In this document: positions 18,649 to 29,633 of the stretch, one piece after another
Layout: every line of letters starts with the position of its first letter
How positions within the stretch are numbered: the stretch's first letter is position 1
Origin: Psychroserpens jangbogonensis
GTDB lineage: Bacteria > Bacteroidota > Bacteroidia > Flavobacteriales > Flavobacteriaceae
DNA length: 64,000 bases
Direction of reading: 5' to 3'
Assembly (NCBI RefSeq): GCF_000797465.1
Contig: NZ_JSWG01000001.1
Span: forward strand, 310,001-374,000
Notes under the pieces: model-generated
What the model was told of the DNA's origin: nothing
Database searches by the model: none
The model's input: the letters and a program-made list of their open reading frames with translations, nothing else
Translations under genes and position numbers: made by a program

Positions 18649-20262
18649 TTAAGATTTTATAAGTTTGAATGTTTTAGAACCTTTATTAGATTCAAAAGAC
18701 ATCATGTAAACACCTGAAGCCATTAAAGACAAATCTAATTTGGTTTCAGATTGAATAATGTTTTTTTCTAAAACTAGTTTCCCTAAAACATTGTATATTT
18801 TCAAGTTCGTTGGTTCTGCACTAGTCGGAATTTGAATATTAAGGATATTACTTACTGGGTTTGGAAAGACTTTAAAGCGCACAAATTCTTCTTCCGCAAG
18901 TGACAAACCAATTTCTAAGGCCAATTCAAAATTTGGAATTCCAAAACCTAAAAAGAAGTCTGGCGTATTAAATTGTGATGCAGACATCCTCACGAATTGC
19001 TTAATTTCTTCATTGGTAGCATCTGGCAATGCTTGCCACAACGAAGCAATTGCTCCAGCCATAATTGGAGAACTAAAAGATGTTCCGCTATTATTTATGA
19101 TAACATTACTTGAATTAACAACTGCTGCAGCCGCTCCTCGAGCTACTACATCTGGTTTTTGAGTAGGTTGCGATGCATTTCCTTGAGAGCTAAATGGCGC
19201 ATAATTACCTTCAAAATCGACAGCTCCAATACTAAAAACACCTGATGCATCAGCTGGTGCTCCAACAATTTGCCACTCATTACCACCTGAATTTCCAGCT
19301 GAGTTTACAACTAGGATTCCTTTTTCATTTGCAATATTTGCGCCTTTTGTAATAAAAGCAGTATTACCATCCATATCACTTGGAGTGTAACTATAATTCT
19401 CATTTTCAAAAACGCGATAACCTAAAGACGAATTAATAATATGAACACCTAGACTGTCTGCACGCTCGGCAGCTTCAACCCAATAACTTTCTTCAACTGG
19501 CATTTCACCAGCAGAGTCTTCAGTCCTAAATAAATAATATGAAGCATCTGGAGCTGTCCCAACAAATTCATCTTGAATAAAACCAGCCATATCACTCAAT
19601 ACTCTTGTTCCATGTTCATTGCCAGTAAATTCAAATACATCATCGTTACGATCAACAAAGTCATAACCTCCTAATAAATCATCATTATCACGTAAACGTT
19701 GAAAGGCATCCATGGTATTCACATTTGGAAATCCAGCATCTAATACTGCTATTACAATGCCTTCTCCAGTATAATCTGATACATGTAAATGATCTACACC
19801 TATCATTTCTACTTGGTTTAGAGCACTTCCGTATTCGAAATCGATCAAACTTTCTTCAATCTCAAATTTATTATTACTCAATGCTACTCTGGATTCGGAA
19901 TTGAGGCTTTTGTCAGCAAAATCAATAGATGCAACAAAATCTAAATCTGCAAGAACACTAATATTATCAGTTTCTAAACCTATAACGTAAACAGCATTGA
20001 ACCATTTTGATTTCGCCATAACCGTAATTCCAGTTTGAACTTTAAGTTGTGAAATATAATTTTCGTTAACAGGAACGTCACGCTCATCAATAGGAATACT
20101 GTGAGTAGCCTTTCTTTCTATTGCGTTTTGAGTTAAAATTGAGATTGGGTTAGCTATTGAAGTAGCTACATTTTCTTTATCTGTAAGATAAACCCAAGCA
20201 TGTTCTTGTGCAAAAGACATGTACTGAAAAAGCATAAAGCCTATGAGTAATAGTTTTTTCAT
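18649..20262 (-). CDS. S8 family serine peptidase (subtilase) with T9SS type A sorting domain
   Basis: A 537-residue secreted protease. After a signal peptide (1-18) and a propeptide-like region comes the subtilisin domain, with the catalytic triad Asp175 (VLDAG), His217 (GNEHGT) and Ser395 (SGTSFSSP), plus the oxyanion Asn region (VVNSAGNSGG). The last ~75 residues (FKVFPNPVSNILNI through GSKTFKLIKS) are a type IX secretion C-terminal domain. The enzyme should therefore cross the outer membrane and be anchored at the surface or released. It directly precedes the nitronate monooxygenase gene. Confidence 0.95.
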   Translation of the reverse strand: MKKLLLIGFMLFQYMSFAQEHAWVYLTDKENVATSIANPISILTQNAIERKATHSIPIDERDVPVNENYISQLKVQTGITVMAKSKWFNAVYVIGLETDNISVLADLDFVASIDFADKSLNSESRVALSNNKFEIEESLIDFEYGSALNQVEMIGVDHLHVSDYTGEGIVIAVLDAGFPNVNTMDAFQRLRDNDDLLGGYDFVDRNDDVFEFTGNEHGTRVLSDMAGFIQDEFVGTAPDASYYLFRTEDSAGEMPVEESYWVEAAERADSLGVHIINSSLGYRVFENENYSYTPSDMDGNTAFITKGANIANEKGILVVNSAGNSGGNEWQIVGAPADASGVFSIGAVDFEGNYAPFSSQGNASQPTQKPDVVARGAAAAVVNSSNVIINNSGTSFSSPIMAGAIASLWQALPDATNEEIKQFVRMSASQFNTPDFFLGFGIPNFELALEIGLSLAEEEFVRFKVFPNPVSNILNIQIPTSAEPTNLKIYNVLGKLVLEKNIIQSETKLDLSLMASGVYMMSFESNKGSKTFKLIKS

Positions 20263-20295
20263 CTTGCAATTATTTGGGTAATTTTTTACTGCAAT

Positions 20296-21483
20296 TTAAG
20301 AAATAACTCCCGAACCTACTAATTCGTCATCTAAATACCACGCAACAAACTGTCCTTCGGTAATAGCGGATTGTAGATTTTCAAACTCTACAAAAAGACC
20401 ATTATTCATCTTGTAAATCGTTGCATTTTCAAGAGTTTGACGATAACGAATTCTGGCTTTTACAGACATTGATTCACCATTAGCTAAAGCTAAATCTTCG
20501 CGTACCCAATGCAATTCTTCATTAGTCACGAATAAAGCCGTTTTAAGTAATCCTGGATGACTTTTACCTTGACCTGTATAAATTACATTTTCATCTACGT
20601 CAGTATCTATAACAAACAATGGCTCTACAGTTCCTCCTACTGCCAATCCTTTACGTTGTCCTTTTGTGAAATAATGTGCGCCTTGATGTTTCCCTACTAT
20701 TTGTCCATCTGAAACTGAATATTCTTTTTTTTGAGTTAAATATTCTAGTTCCTGTTCTTTTGAATCAAATGCTGGTGCTTTAATTTGATATAGCTCTTGC
20801 TCTTTAGGTATTTCAACAATAACCCCTTCTTTAGGTTTTAATTTTTGTTGAAGAAACTCAGGCAATCTCACTTTCCCAATAAAACATAGGCCTTGAGAAT
20901 CTTTCTTATCTGCGGTTACCAAATCAAGTTTTGTTGCAATCTCTCGAACTTCGGGTTTTGTCAATTCTCCAATTGGGAATAGAGCTTTTGCTAATTGCTT
21001 TTGAGACAATTGACATAAAAAGTAAGATTGGTCTTTATTAGTATCTGCGCCAGCTAAAAGCTGATAAACTTCTTTTCCGTCTTTTTCAAGTATCCCTTTT
21101 CTACAGTAATGACCTGTAGCTACATAATCTGCTCCAAGATCAAGTGCTATTTTCATGAACACATCAAATTTGATTTCTCGATTACAAAGCACATCAGGAT
21201 TTGGTGTTCTTCCTTTTTTATATTCGTCAAACATATAGTCGACAATACGATCTTTATATTGCACACTCAAATCTACTGTTTGGAAAGGAATGCCTAACTT
21301 ATCAGCAACTAACATGGCATCATTGCTATCATCTAACCAAGGACATTCATCAGAAATAGTCACAGAATCGTCATGCCAGTTTTTCATAAACAAGCCAATT
21401 ACTTCATAACCTTGCTCTTTTAATAAGTAAGCAGCAACGCTTGAATCTACACCTCCGGAAAGTCCGACAATAACTCTTTTCAT
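20296..21483 (-). CDS. mnmA: tRNA 2-thiouridine(34) synthase MnmA
   Basis: A 395-residue enzyme that activates U34 of tRNA-Lys, -Glu and -Gln with ATP and inserts sulfur from a persulfide. The PP-loop SGGVDSS (residues 9-15) is at the N-terminus. The two catalytic cysteines are Cys100 (PDVLCN) and Cys200 (QGLCFIG), both present, and the [13 protein letters not shown] motif follows. Compared with E. coli MnmA there is an insertion of roughly 30 residues after the second Cys ([15 protein letters not shown] region). It lies 33 bases upstream of the subtilase gene. Confidence 0.97.
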   Translation of the reverse strand: MKRVIVGLSGGVDSSVAAYLLKEQGYEVIGLFMKNWHDDSVTISDECPWLDDSNDAMLVADKLGIPFQTVDLSVQYKDRIVDYMFDEYKKGRTPNPDVLCNREIKFDVFMKIALDLGADYVATGHYCRKGILEKDGKEVYQLLAGADTNKDQSYFLCQLSQKQLAKALFPIGELTKPEVREIATKLDLVTADKKDSQGLCFIGKVRLPEFLQQKLKPKEGVIVEIPKEQELYQIKAPAFDSKEQELEYLTQKKEYSVSDGQIVGKHQGAHYFTKGQRKGLAVGGTVEPLFVIDTDVDENVIYTGQGKSHPGLLKTALFVTNEELHWVREDLALANGESMSVKARIRYRQTLENATIYKMNNGLFVEFENLQSAITEGQFVAWYLDDELVGSGVIS

Positions 21484-21500
21484 TCTGCAAAATTAAGAAA

Positions 21501-21531
21501 TAAAAATAGCAACGTAAACACCGTTGCTATT
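21501..21531 (-). terminator. Rho-independent terminator after the YwqK-like gene
   Basis: A perfect 10-base stem (AATAGCAACG and complement) with a 7-base loop. Read on the minus strand it is followed by a T-run. It lies between the YwqK-like stop and the mnmA start, so it ends the YwqK-like transcript. Confidence 0.8.
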
Positions 21532-21561
21532 GTATATGACTATATAGTAAATAACTTTTAA

Positions 21562-22284
21562 CTATTGCTTTTTTGGATTATTACTTCGTCGGGTATGATC
21601 TGTTGATTTTTTGAGTTTTCCACCTTCATAATAGTTCCAGGTTTTGTGTTTGCGTCCATGTTGGTATTCGCCTTCGGCTAACATAATTCCATCACCATCA
21701 TAGTATTTTGCCAAACCATGAAGTTCATCATTTTTATATAAGAATTCTTTTAGCAATATTCCTTTTTCTGAATACCATTTAGATTCACCTTCTAACTTTC
21801 CGTCCTTGTAAATTGAAGTTTCAGCGATCTGACCATTTTTATAGTATACAACCTTGTCACCTACTAAATTACCATTATCATCATAAGATTCGGTAGACAT
21901 AACTGCAGCAGAATTATTATGGTAATAGGTCCACTTCCCAGTATATAGTCTTCCATTCATAGTTCCTTCACTAATCGGCTTTCCTTTTGATGAGATAAAT
22001 TTAACAGAAGCCATGCTATTATTAGGATTGAAGACTTTAATAGCACTCAAAACACTTTTCTTTTTATTTAAGGTATAAAACTTAAACGTGTCCATTTCTT
22101 TACCATGATCAAACTTACCTTCATACCGTAATTGATCAGTTTTATCAAAATACTTTTTCCATACGCCATGGCGATTCCCTGCCTCATCAAACTGATTTAC
22201 AGTGTTTTGAGCAAAAGCACCAAGACTTATCATTGTTAAAATAAACATAAAAAATAAGCGATTCATAATATTTTGTTTAATCAT
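21562..22284 (-). CDS. Secreted YwqK/MORN-like repeat protein
   Basis: A 240-residue protein made of MORN-like repeats, each with a xxYxxGxxxG core: YEGKFDHGKEMDTF, VYYKNGQIAETSIYKDGKLEG, AKYYDGDGIMLAEGEYQHGRKH and WNYYEGGKLK. Databases often label such proteins toxin-antitoxin YwqK family antitoxin, but there is no toxin gene here and it has a signal peptide. The ATG at 22266 (MNRLFFMFIL..., cleavage after GAFAQ) may be the true start; the ATG at 22284 adds six residues. It should be periplasmic or surface-exposed. It has its own terminator. Confidence 0.8.
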   Translation of the reverse strand: MIKQNIMNRLFFMFILTMISLGAFAQNTVNQFDEAGNRHGVWKKYFDKTDQLRYEGKFDHGKEMDTFKFYTLNKKKSVLSAIKVFNPNNSMASVKFISSKGKPISEGTMNGRLYTGKWTYYHNNSAAVMSTESYDDNGNLVGDKVVYYKNGQIAETSIYKDGKLEGESKWYSEKGILLKEFLYKNDELHGLAKYYDGDGIMLAEGEYQHGRKHKTWNYYEGGKLKKSTDHTRRSNNPKKQ

Positions 22285-22347
22285 TTCGTAGTTTTGTTAA
22301 ACAGATTGATTTGATAGAATAAAGTTAAACAACAAAAACTCAAAAAA

Positions 22348-23751
22348 ATGAAAATTATTTCAAAAACATTTAAAATTTTGCCTTTATTATTATTCGTCTT
22401 TGCTTTTCAAGCATGTAGCAGCGACGATGATAATGATTCAATTACCTTGCCGCAACAATTAGACATTGTGGAAACTGCAATTGCGACGCCTGAACTATCT
22501 AGTTTAGTAGCCGCTTTACAAGCTGCAGATGGAGATTTAGTAAGTGTACTTAAAGGAAATGGTCCTTTTACAGTATTAGCTCCAACAAATGATGCTTTTG
22601 CGACATTCTTAAGTTCAAATGGATTCGCTCAATTAAGTGACGTACCAACAGACGTTTTAGCTCAAGTATTATTAAACCATGTTATTTCTGCCAATATAAC
22701 ATCAACTACTTTAGCAGGATTAGGAAGCGGTTACACAAGAACAAATGCTGATGGAGCAGGAAACGAAAACCTAAGTATTTATTATGACACGTCAAATGGC
22801 GTACGATTTAATAATTCATCTTCTGTAATAGATGGAGGAGCTGATGTTAGTGCTTCTAATGGTACAGTTCATATTGTTGATGCTGTAATAGGTTTACCAG
22901 ACATTGTTGACCATGCATTAAACAATGACAATTTCACTTCATTAACTGGAGCGTTATCATCTGAAAACTTAGTAACTACATTACAAGGAGCTGGTCCATT
23001 TACAGTATTTGCTCCAACAAACGATGCTTTTGCTGATTTTACAAACCCTAACAGTAACGGTTTATCAGATATTCTTTTAAACCATGTACTTATAGGCACT
23101 ACAGCTTTAGCGGAAGGTTTATCAACAAGTTATGTAAGTACTGGTGCTGCAAATGCTGATGGTGACAACTTAAGTTTATACGTTAATGTTGGTGACGATG
23201 GTAGCGTTATGCTCAATGGATCTTCTATGGTAGTTGTTACTGATGTGATTGGTACTAATGGTGTGATTCACGTTGTAGATAATGTTATTGACTTACCTAC
23301 AATTGCAACTTTTGCAACTACAAATGCTGCTTTAGGAAACTTAGTTGCTGCTTTACAATTAGCTGATACAGGTTCACCAACAGTACCATGGATTAATACA
23401 GTTTCTGATGTTGCTGCTGGACCTTTTACAGTATTTGCTCCAACAAATGATGCTTTTGCTGATTTATTATTAGAGTTAGATCCTTCAGGAAATACAGCTC
23501 TAGGTGATTTAGATCCTGCAACAGTTGATGCTGTTTTACTAGTACATGTTGTTAGTGGAAATGTTCGCGCTGCTGATTTACCAAGTCTAATGGGAACTGT
23601 TCCTACATTAGGAGGAGATTTATCTTTAGATGTAAACACATTAACACTTACGGATGCTTTAATGAGAGAGATTGGAATTATTGCTGCACTTACAGACATT
23701 CAAGCTACGAATGGTGTTGTACACGTTGTAGACAGAGTAATACGTCCATAA
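22348..23751 (+). CDS. Fasciclin (FAS1) lipoprotein with three FAS1 domains
   Basis: A 467-residue protein. The lipoprotein signal ends at FAFQAC (Cys23), followed by SSDDD, which in Bacteroidota often accompanies surface export. Three FAS1 domains follow, at about residues 33-185, 187-325 and 326-467. Each has the FTVxAPTNDAFA motif and a closing NGxVHVVDxVI motif. FAS1 domains mediate adhesion to proteins or polysaccharides. Domains 2 and 3 share a 41-base stretch that is almost identical at the DNA level. Terminated 60 bases downstream. Confidence 0.93.
   Translation: MKIISKTFKILPLLLFVFAFQACSSDDDNDSITLPQQLDIVETAIATPELSSLVAALQAADGDLVSVLKGNGPFTVLAPTNDAFATFLSSNGFAQLSDVPTDVLAQVLLNHVISANITSTTLAGLGSGYTRTNADGAGNENLSIYYDTSNGVRFNNSSSVIDGGADVSASNGTVHIVDAVIGLPDIVDHALNNDNFTSLTGALSSENLVTTLQGAGPFTVFAPTNDAFADFTNPNSNGLSDILLNHVLIGTTALAEGLSTSYVSTGAANADGDNLSLYVNVGDDGSVMLNGSSMVVVTDVIGTNGVIHVVDNVIDLPTIATFATTNAALGNLVAALQLADTGSPTVPWINTVSDVAAGPFTVFAPTNDAFADLLLELDPSGNTALGDLDPATVDAVLLVHVVSGNVRAADLPSLMGTVPTLGGDLSLDVNTLTLTDALMREIGIIAALTDIQATNGVVHVVDRVIRP
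22999..23465 (+). repeat. Near-identical FAS1 repeat units inside the fasciclin gene
   Basis: The segment at 22999-23039 recurs at 23425-23465 with one mismatch over 41 bases, and a weaker copy is at 22567-22601. They encode the FTVFAPTNDAFADF motif of successive FAS1 domains. Confidence 0.8.
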
Positions 23752-23811
23752 AAATATTCATTTCAAATTGATTAATAGTAGATTAATTTGACCTGATTGA
23801 TTGGTTGGTTG

Positions 23812-23846
23812 AAAGAGCTTCTAGAACGTCTAGGAGCTCTTTTTTA
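23812..23846 (+). terminator. Rho-independent terminator after the fasciclin gene
   Basis: A 14-base stem (AAAGAGCTTCTAGA with one wobble pair), 3-base loop ACG, then a T-run. Confidence 0.85.
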
Positions 23847-23863
23847 TTGCTTTAGAATAAGCG

Positions 23864-23903
23864 AATAAAAAAGCCTCTGGATAATTCCATAGGCTTTTTT
23901 ATT
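23864..23903 (-). terminator. Terminator after yidC
   Basis: A perfect 13-base inverted repeat (AATAAAAAAGCCT and complement) with a short inner TGG/CCA pairing. Read leftwards it ends in a T-run 18 bases after the yidC stop. Confidence 0.8.
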
Positions 23904-23920
23904 ATTAACTAAACTAACAC

Positions 23921-25834
23921 TTACTTTTTACCTCTTTGTTGTGCTTGTTTTTGTTCTTCTGCTTGAACCATCATATCAGCCATTTTTTTCTGAAACTTGT
24001 TCTGTTTTTTAGGCTTTTTCTTATTCTCTTGCATTTGAGCATGAATCTTATCTTCATCTAAAATGTAATTCTTAATCACTAACATAATTCCAATACTAAT
24101 AAGGTTAGAAATAAAGTAATACAAACTCAATCCTGATGCATACTGATTAAAGAATACTAACATTAAGATTGGTGAGAAGTAAATCATATACTTCATCATT
24201 TTGCCCATATCAGGCATACCTTCTTGAGTAGGTTGTGATGCCATTTGTTGACCAGTAGTCATTTTCATGTAAAAGAAAATTGCGATAGCAGCCAAAATTG
24301 GAAATAAACTCACGTGATCTCCATACATAGGAATACTAAATCCATTAGGGAAATCGTAAATAGAATCAAAAGATGATAAATCATCTGCCCAAAGGAAACT
24401 CTTTTGTCTTAAAGCGAATGCTGTTGGGAAAAACATGAATAATGCATAGAATACTGGCAATTGAATTAATCCTGGCAAACATCCAGCTAACGGACTTGCG
24501 CCTGCTTTGTTCTGAAGAGCCATTGTTTCCTGTTGCGCCTTCATTTTGTTGTCTTTGTGCTTTTCCTTAATCGCATCCAATTCTGGTTTTAAAACACGCA
24601 TCTTAGCTTGTGACAAGAATTGCTTGTATTGCACAAACGACATCATCAATTTGATTAAAACCGTCATTACTATAATAGCAATACCATAAGGTAAAAACCC
24701 ACTTAAAAATCCGAATAGCGGAATAAACAAGTGCTTATTGATCCATCCAAAAATTCCCCAACCAAATGGGATACTCTCTTCTAAACTATGTTCATATTGC
24801 TTAAGAATCTTACTATCTGTTGGTCCGAAATACAATTTAAAATTGTTGTCTGCTTCTCCTCCATTAAATGCTAAAGGCAATTTTGAAGCAAACTGTTTTG
24901 TAAATACGGTGTCTATAGCCTCATCTGCAACTAAATCGTTAGATGAAATGGTAGCTTTTGTAAAGGGTTGATCTGCAACTAAAATTGAACTAAAAAAGTG
25001 TTGTCTGTATGATAACCATCTTGCATCTTCAATGATCTCTTCATCTTCACCAGCTTGTGCTAACTTACTAATCTTATCACCTTCATGCATGTAGGTTAAT
25101 CGTGTGTAACGATTTTCATAAGTAATACTTTCATCATGACGATAGGTCTTTAATCTCCAATCTAAATTGATTTCTTGAGAACTATTAACCACATTGTTTA
25201 ACCCTTTAGATACAATTGAAAAATCAACCATATATTCACCAGGTTTCAACTCATAACGGTATTCTAAATACTTGTTTTCTGAAGATTTTAACTTCATAGA
25301 CACTATGGTATTCTCTCCATTCATAGACACAGAAGGTTGGAAATACAAATCTTTAGTATTTAAGATTCTGTTATCTGCTGTTGGAAACGTAATGTTGAAA
25401 TCTTGATTACCATCTTTTATTAAATGAATAGGTACAGAATCGTAATCGACAAAGCTGCTCAATCTTACTTCTGAAAGAAACCCACCTTTATTACTGAATT
25501 TTAAATCAAGAACATCTGTCTGAACAGTTGTATGCGCATCTGTTGCAGATGGCAATGTAGAAGAATAGGCAAAAGCACCTAACTTACTTTTTAAGCCTAC
25601 TAACTGAAGTGAATCGTTTGCAGAATTATTAGAATAATCTGCAGCTGTAGTCACAACAGCATCTTCAGTAGTTTTTTCAACTGCTGCTTTTTTCTCTGCT
25701 TCTACTTGTTCTTGCTTTTCTTTTTCAGCAATTTCTTCAGGTGTTGGCTGATTTTTCCACATCATGAATAACAAGATTCCGAATATAAGAACGAATCCTA
25801 TGATGGACTTTAAGTCAAATTTTTTTTCTTCCAT
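23921..25834 (-). CDS. yidC: Membrane protein insertase YidC
   Basis: A 637-residue insertase that folds membrane proteins with or without SecYEG. An N-terminal membrane anchor (IIGFVLIFGILLFMMW) is followed by the large periplasmic beta domain (about 60-350). The conserved five-helix core starts at about 365: GWGIFGWINKHLFIPLF, the YKQFLSQAKMRVLKPELDAI cytoplasmic hairpin, and GCLPGLIQLPVFYALFMFFP. The C-terminal tail is long and basic (KKKPKKQNKFQKKMADMM), suitable for ribosome contact. pyrG lies 65 bases upstream and may be co-transcribed. Confidence 0.97.
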   Translation of the reverse strand: MEEKKFDLKSIIGFVLIFGILLFMMWKNQPTPEEIAEKEKQEQVEAEKKAAVEKTTEDAVVTTAADYSNNSANDSLQLVGLKSKLGAFAYSSTLPSATDAHTTVQTDVLDLKFSNKGGFLSEVRLSSFVDYDSVPIHLIKDGNQDFNITFPTADNRILNTKDLYFQPSVSMNGENTIVSMKLKSSENKYLEYRYELKPGEYMVDFSIVSKGLNNVVNSSQEINLDWRLKTYRHDESITYENRYTRLTYMHEGDKISKLAQAGEDEEIIEDARWLSYRQHFFSSILVADQPFTKATISSNDLVADEAIDTVFTKQFASKLPLAFNGGEADNNFKLYFGPTDSKILKQYEHSLEESIPFGWGIFGWINKHLFIPLFGFLSGFLPYGIAIIVMTVLIKLMMSFVQYKQFLSQAKMRVLKPELDAIKEKHKDNKMKAQQETMALQNKAGASPLAGCLPGLIQLPVFYALFMFFPTAFALRQKSFLWADDLSSFDSIYDFPNGFSIPMYGDHVSLFPILAAIAIFFYMKMTTGQQMASQPTQEGMPDMGKMMKYMIYFSPILMLVFFNQYASGLSLYYFISNLISIGIMLVIKNYILDEDKIHAQMQENKKKPKKQNKFQKKMADMMVQAEEQKQAQQRGKK

Positions 25835-25899
25835 TTGTATTGATTAGAGTCTCCTTTAAAAGAAGAGGACGCTTTGAGATAACAAAAAGCTGTCCAATA

Positions 25900-27546
<1,647 letters not shown>

Positions 27547-27557
27547 TTAAACGCAGG

Positions 27558-27565
27558 CAAAATTA
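27558..27565 (-). promoter_or_regulatory. -7 promoter element before pyrG (TAATTTTG)
   Basis: TAATTTTG on the minus strand fits TAnnTTTG and lies 20 bases upstream of the pyrG ATG. No good -33 TTTG was found. Confidence 0.4.
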
Positions 27566-27772
27566 CAAAATAAAACTAGTTATTTGGGTATTGTTTAAGG
27601 TTTAATAGTTAAAATTCAGTTGAAGCATTTTAGAATTAAAAAACCATGAAATTTTTACAACAGGTTCATAGAACTCCGTATTGATTTTATTAAAAAAAAA
27701 GACGAACTTTGTGTGACAACAGATATGATCAATTTCAACTGAACATATTTCAACGAAAACATACCATACATC

Positions 27773-28435
27773 ATGTTTAAGAAAATTAAAGCTAAAATAA
27801 GGGGTTTTAAATATGCGAAAGCAGATAAAGTGTTTTGTATTGGCAACAATAAAACGGGAACAACTAGTGTGGCTAAAATTTTCGAAGAAGTTGGTTTAGC
27901 TGTTGGACGTCAAGAACCTTTTGAGTTCCTTGTAAACGATTGGTATAACAATAACTATACAGAAATACTTAATGACGTCAAATACAAAGGTGTTGCGTTT
28001 CAAGACATTCCTTTTAGTTTGCCAAACACGTATAAGGTACTTGATAAACATTTCCCGAATAGCAAGTTCATATTAACGGTTAGAGATTCACCAGAGGCAT
28101 GGTATAAATCACTTACCTCTTTTCATGCTAAATTATTTGGAAATGGAAACATTCCAACAAAAGAAGATTTACAAAACGCAGACTATATTTATAAAGGTTG
28201 GATGTGGGACGTGAACAGAATGCTTTACAACACTCCTGAAGACGATATTTATAACGAGGCCATTGTAAAACAGCAATATATTGATCATAACGATGATGTT
28301 ATTGCTTATTTCAAGGATAAACCAGGACAGTTGCTTGTTGTGAATCTAAAAGACAAAGACACCTTAACAAGAATTCTAGCTTTTTTAGGAGTAAAAAGTG
28401 ATCTCAAAGAGATTCCTTGGGAAAATAAAACCTAA
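27773..28435 (+). CDS. Sulfotransferase family protein
   Basis: A 220-residue protein with the PAPS-dependent sulfotransferase pattern. The 5'-phosphosulfate loop is IGNNKTGTTSVAKIF (about residues 23-37), and the 3'-phosphate-binding segment is KFILTVRDSPEAWYKSL (about 99-115), both intact. The C-terminus has the LLVVNLKDKDTLTRILAFLG helix seen in bacterial and eukaryotic members. It would transfer sulfate to a glycan, lipid or small molecule. No PAPS synthesis genes or glycan cluster flank it, so the acceptor is unknown. It is isolated and transcribed against its neighbours. Confidence 0.85.
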   Translation: MFKKIKAKIRGFKYAKADKVFCIGNNKTGTTSVAKIFEEVGLAVGRQEPFEFLVNDWYNNNYTEILNDVKYKGVAFQDIPFSLPNTYKVLDKHFPNSKFILTVRDSPEAWYKSLTSFHAKLFGNGNIPTKEDLQNADYIYKGWMWDVNRMLYNTPEDDIYNEAIVKQQYIDHNDDVIAYFKDKPGQLLVVNLKDKDTLTRILAFLGVKSDLKEIPWENKT

Positions 28436-28453
28436 GTCTTTTACTATAACATC

Positions 28454-28684
28454 CTATCTAGGATATCGCTTCTGAATATCTCTAATGAGATGCTCCAATC
28501 CATTTAATTTGAGTTCATACACTTGGGTCAACATATCACCTAATTTTCCTTTTGGGAAACCTTTGTTGTGGTACCAAACGACATAATATTCTGGCAAGTC
28601 AATGAGGTATCTACCTTCGTATTTACCATAAGGCATTTTGGTATGTGCGAGTTTTATTAAAAATTGAGGGTCTGGTTGGATCAC
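28454..28684 (-). CDS. DUF3820 family protein
   Basis: A 76-residue protein matching DUF3820: KMPYGKYEGRYLIDLPEYYV followed by the WYHNKGFPKGKLG segment. This small domain resembles the Quorum-sensing-regulator/exonuclease-associated QsrR-like fold found with nucleases, but no function is proven. It is the last gene of the leftward LysM-OsmC-DUF922-DUF3820 operon, 2 bases after the DUF922 stop. A short ATCCTA/TAGGAT repeat overlaps its stop codon but lacks a T-run. Confidence 0.85.
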   Translation of the reverse strand: MIQPDPQFLIKLAHTKMPYGKYEGRYLIDLPEYYVVWYHNKGFPKGKLGDMLTQVYELKLNGLEHLIRDIQKRYPR

Positions 28685-28686
28685 TA

Positions 28687-29232
28687 TTATTGCTGAGATT
28701 TGTAAGCTTCAAACTTCTTTAAATTTTCAGTCACATAAGCAGCCCATTTGGCTTGCTCTTCTTTATTAATAGAATTCTGGCTCTGTGTATCATATTGACT
28801 TTGCATGTCTGCCAGTTCTTTATTCACTGCTTTATGAAGTGTGTTTAATTGCGCTTTTATGTTTTGAGAAACTTGTAATCGTGCCAATCGATATCGAAAG
28901 ATACGTACGTGTAATTCGGTAATATCAAAATGAAGTTGCTCATGCGCCAATATATGATCATTACATCTGTCTTCAATATACCATGAATCTTCTGTGTAAA
29001 AATACGCTTCGGCTTGTGCATCAAAATCAGTAATGCGATTATCTGTTTTTCTTACAGAATACGTAAATGTTATTCCGGAAGCTGTCACTGCTGCAGCATC
29101 AGATTCGGTTTGTTTTGGTCCTTTAAAATCTGCCCATGATAATTTTTTGGCGTCATTCCATTCAATGGTTTCACCATCAATTACTGAGCTGTTTAGAAAC
29201 ACTACAAGAATTAAAAAAAATCTAGTTATCAT
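28687..29232 (-). CDS. Secreted DUF922 family putative zinc protease
   Basis: A 181-residue protein with an N-terminal signal (ITRFFLILVVFLNSSVIDG) and the DUF922 motif ILAHEQLHFDITELH around residue 96-110. HExxH is a zinc-metalloprotease signature, and the DITE following it is family-typical. The WNDAKKLSWADFKG opening is also characteristic. It should act in the periplasm; substrates are unknown. Its start overlaps the stop of the OsmC gene by one base. Confidence 0.85.
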   Translation of the reverse strand: MITRFFLILVVFLNSSVIDGETIEWNDAKKLSWADFKGPKQTESDAAAVTASGITFTYSVRKTDNRITDFDAQAEAYFYTEDSWYIEDRCNDHILAHEQLHFDITELHVRIFRYRLARLQVSQNIKAQLNTLHKAVNKELADMQSQYDTQSQNSINKEEQAKWAAYVTENLKKFEAYKSQQ

Positions 29233-29633
29233 TAGTTCCAGTTAAACGTGATATCTTTTTCGATATCAGGATGTAAACTGTAATGAACAGGACAGGTATT
29301 TGCAATACGTTCTAAAATCTTACGGGTTTTGTCATCAGCTTCAAAAGGAAACTCTAAAACCACTTCAATTTTCGAAATCCGTCTTGGTTCGCTCGCCATT
29401 GTTTTAGCAACATGTGCTGTGGTTCCAGTCATGTCAACTCCCATATCGCGTGCTTTGATTCCCATAACGGTAATCATACAACTGGCTAATCCTGTAGCTA
29501 CAGTATCTGTAGGTGAGAACGCTTCCCCTTTGCCATTATTGTCTGTTGGTGCATCTGTAAAGAAGGAATCTTCAGATTTGAGATGTGTGCTTTCGGTTCT
29601 TAAATCGCCTAAATACGTTACTTTCGAGGTCAT
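29232..29633 (-). CDS. OsmC family peroxiredoxin-like protein
   Basis: A 133-residue OsmC/Ohr-fold protein. The segment GLASCMITVMGIKARDMG (about residues 49-66) carries one conserved Cys, and NTCPVHYSL (about 113-121) the second. Both cysteines needed for thiol-dependent reduction of organic hydroperoxides are thus present. The spacing fits the OsmC/YhfA-like branch more than Ohr. It overlaps the LysM gene by 4 bases and the DUF922 gene by 1, so it is embedded in a tightly coupled operon. Confidence 0.88.
   Translation of the reverse strand: MTSKVTYLGDLRTESTHLKSEDSFFTDAPTDNNGKGEAFSPTDTVATGLASCMITVMGIKARDMGVDMTGTTAHVAKTMASEPRRISKIEVVLEFPFEADDKTRKILERIANTCPVHYSLHPDIEKDITFNWN

Noticed and set aside
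21562-22284. Toxin-antitoxin system suggested by the YwqK family name
   Set aside because: The protein has a signal peptide, stands alone with its own terminator and has no toxin partner; the name reflects database labels, not function here.
23268-23699. 143-codon minus-strand frame inside the fasciclin gene
   Set aside because: Produced by the biased codon use of the FAS1 repeats; the plus-strand protein is a clear family member.
28450-28463. ATCCTA/TAGGAT inverted repeat between convergent genes
   Set aside because: Only 6 base pairs with a 2-base loop, no T-run, and it overlaps the stop codon of the DUF3820 gene.
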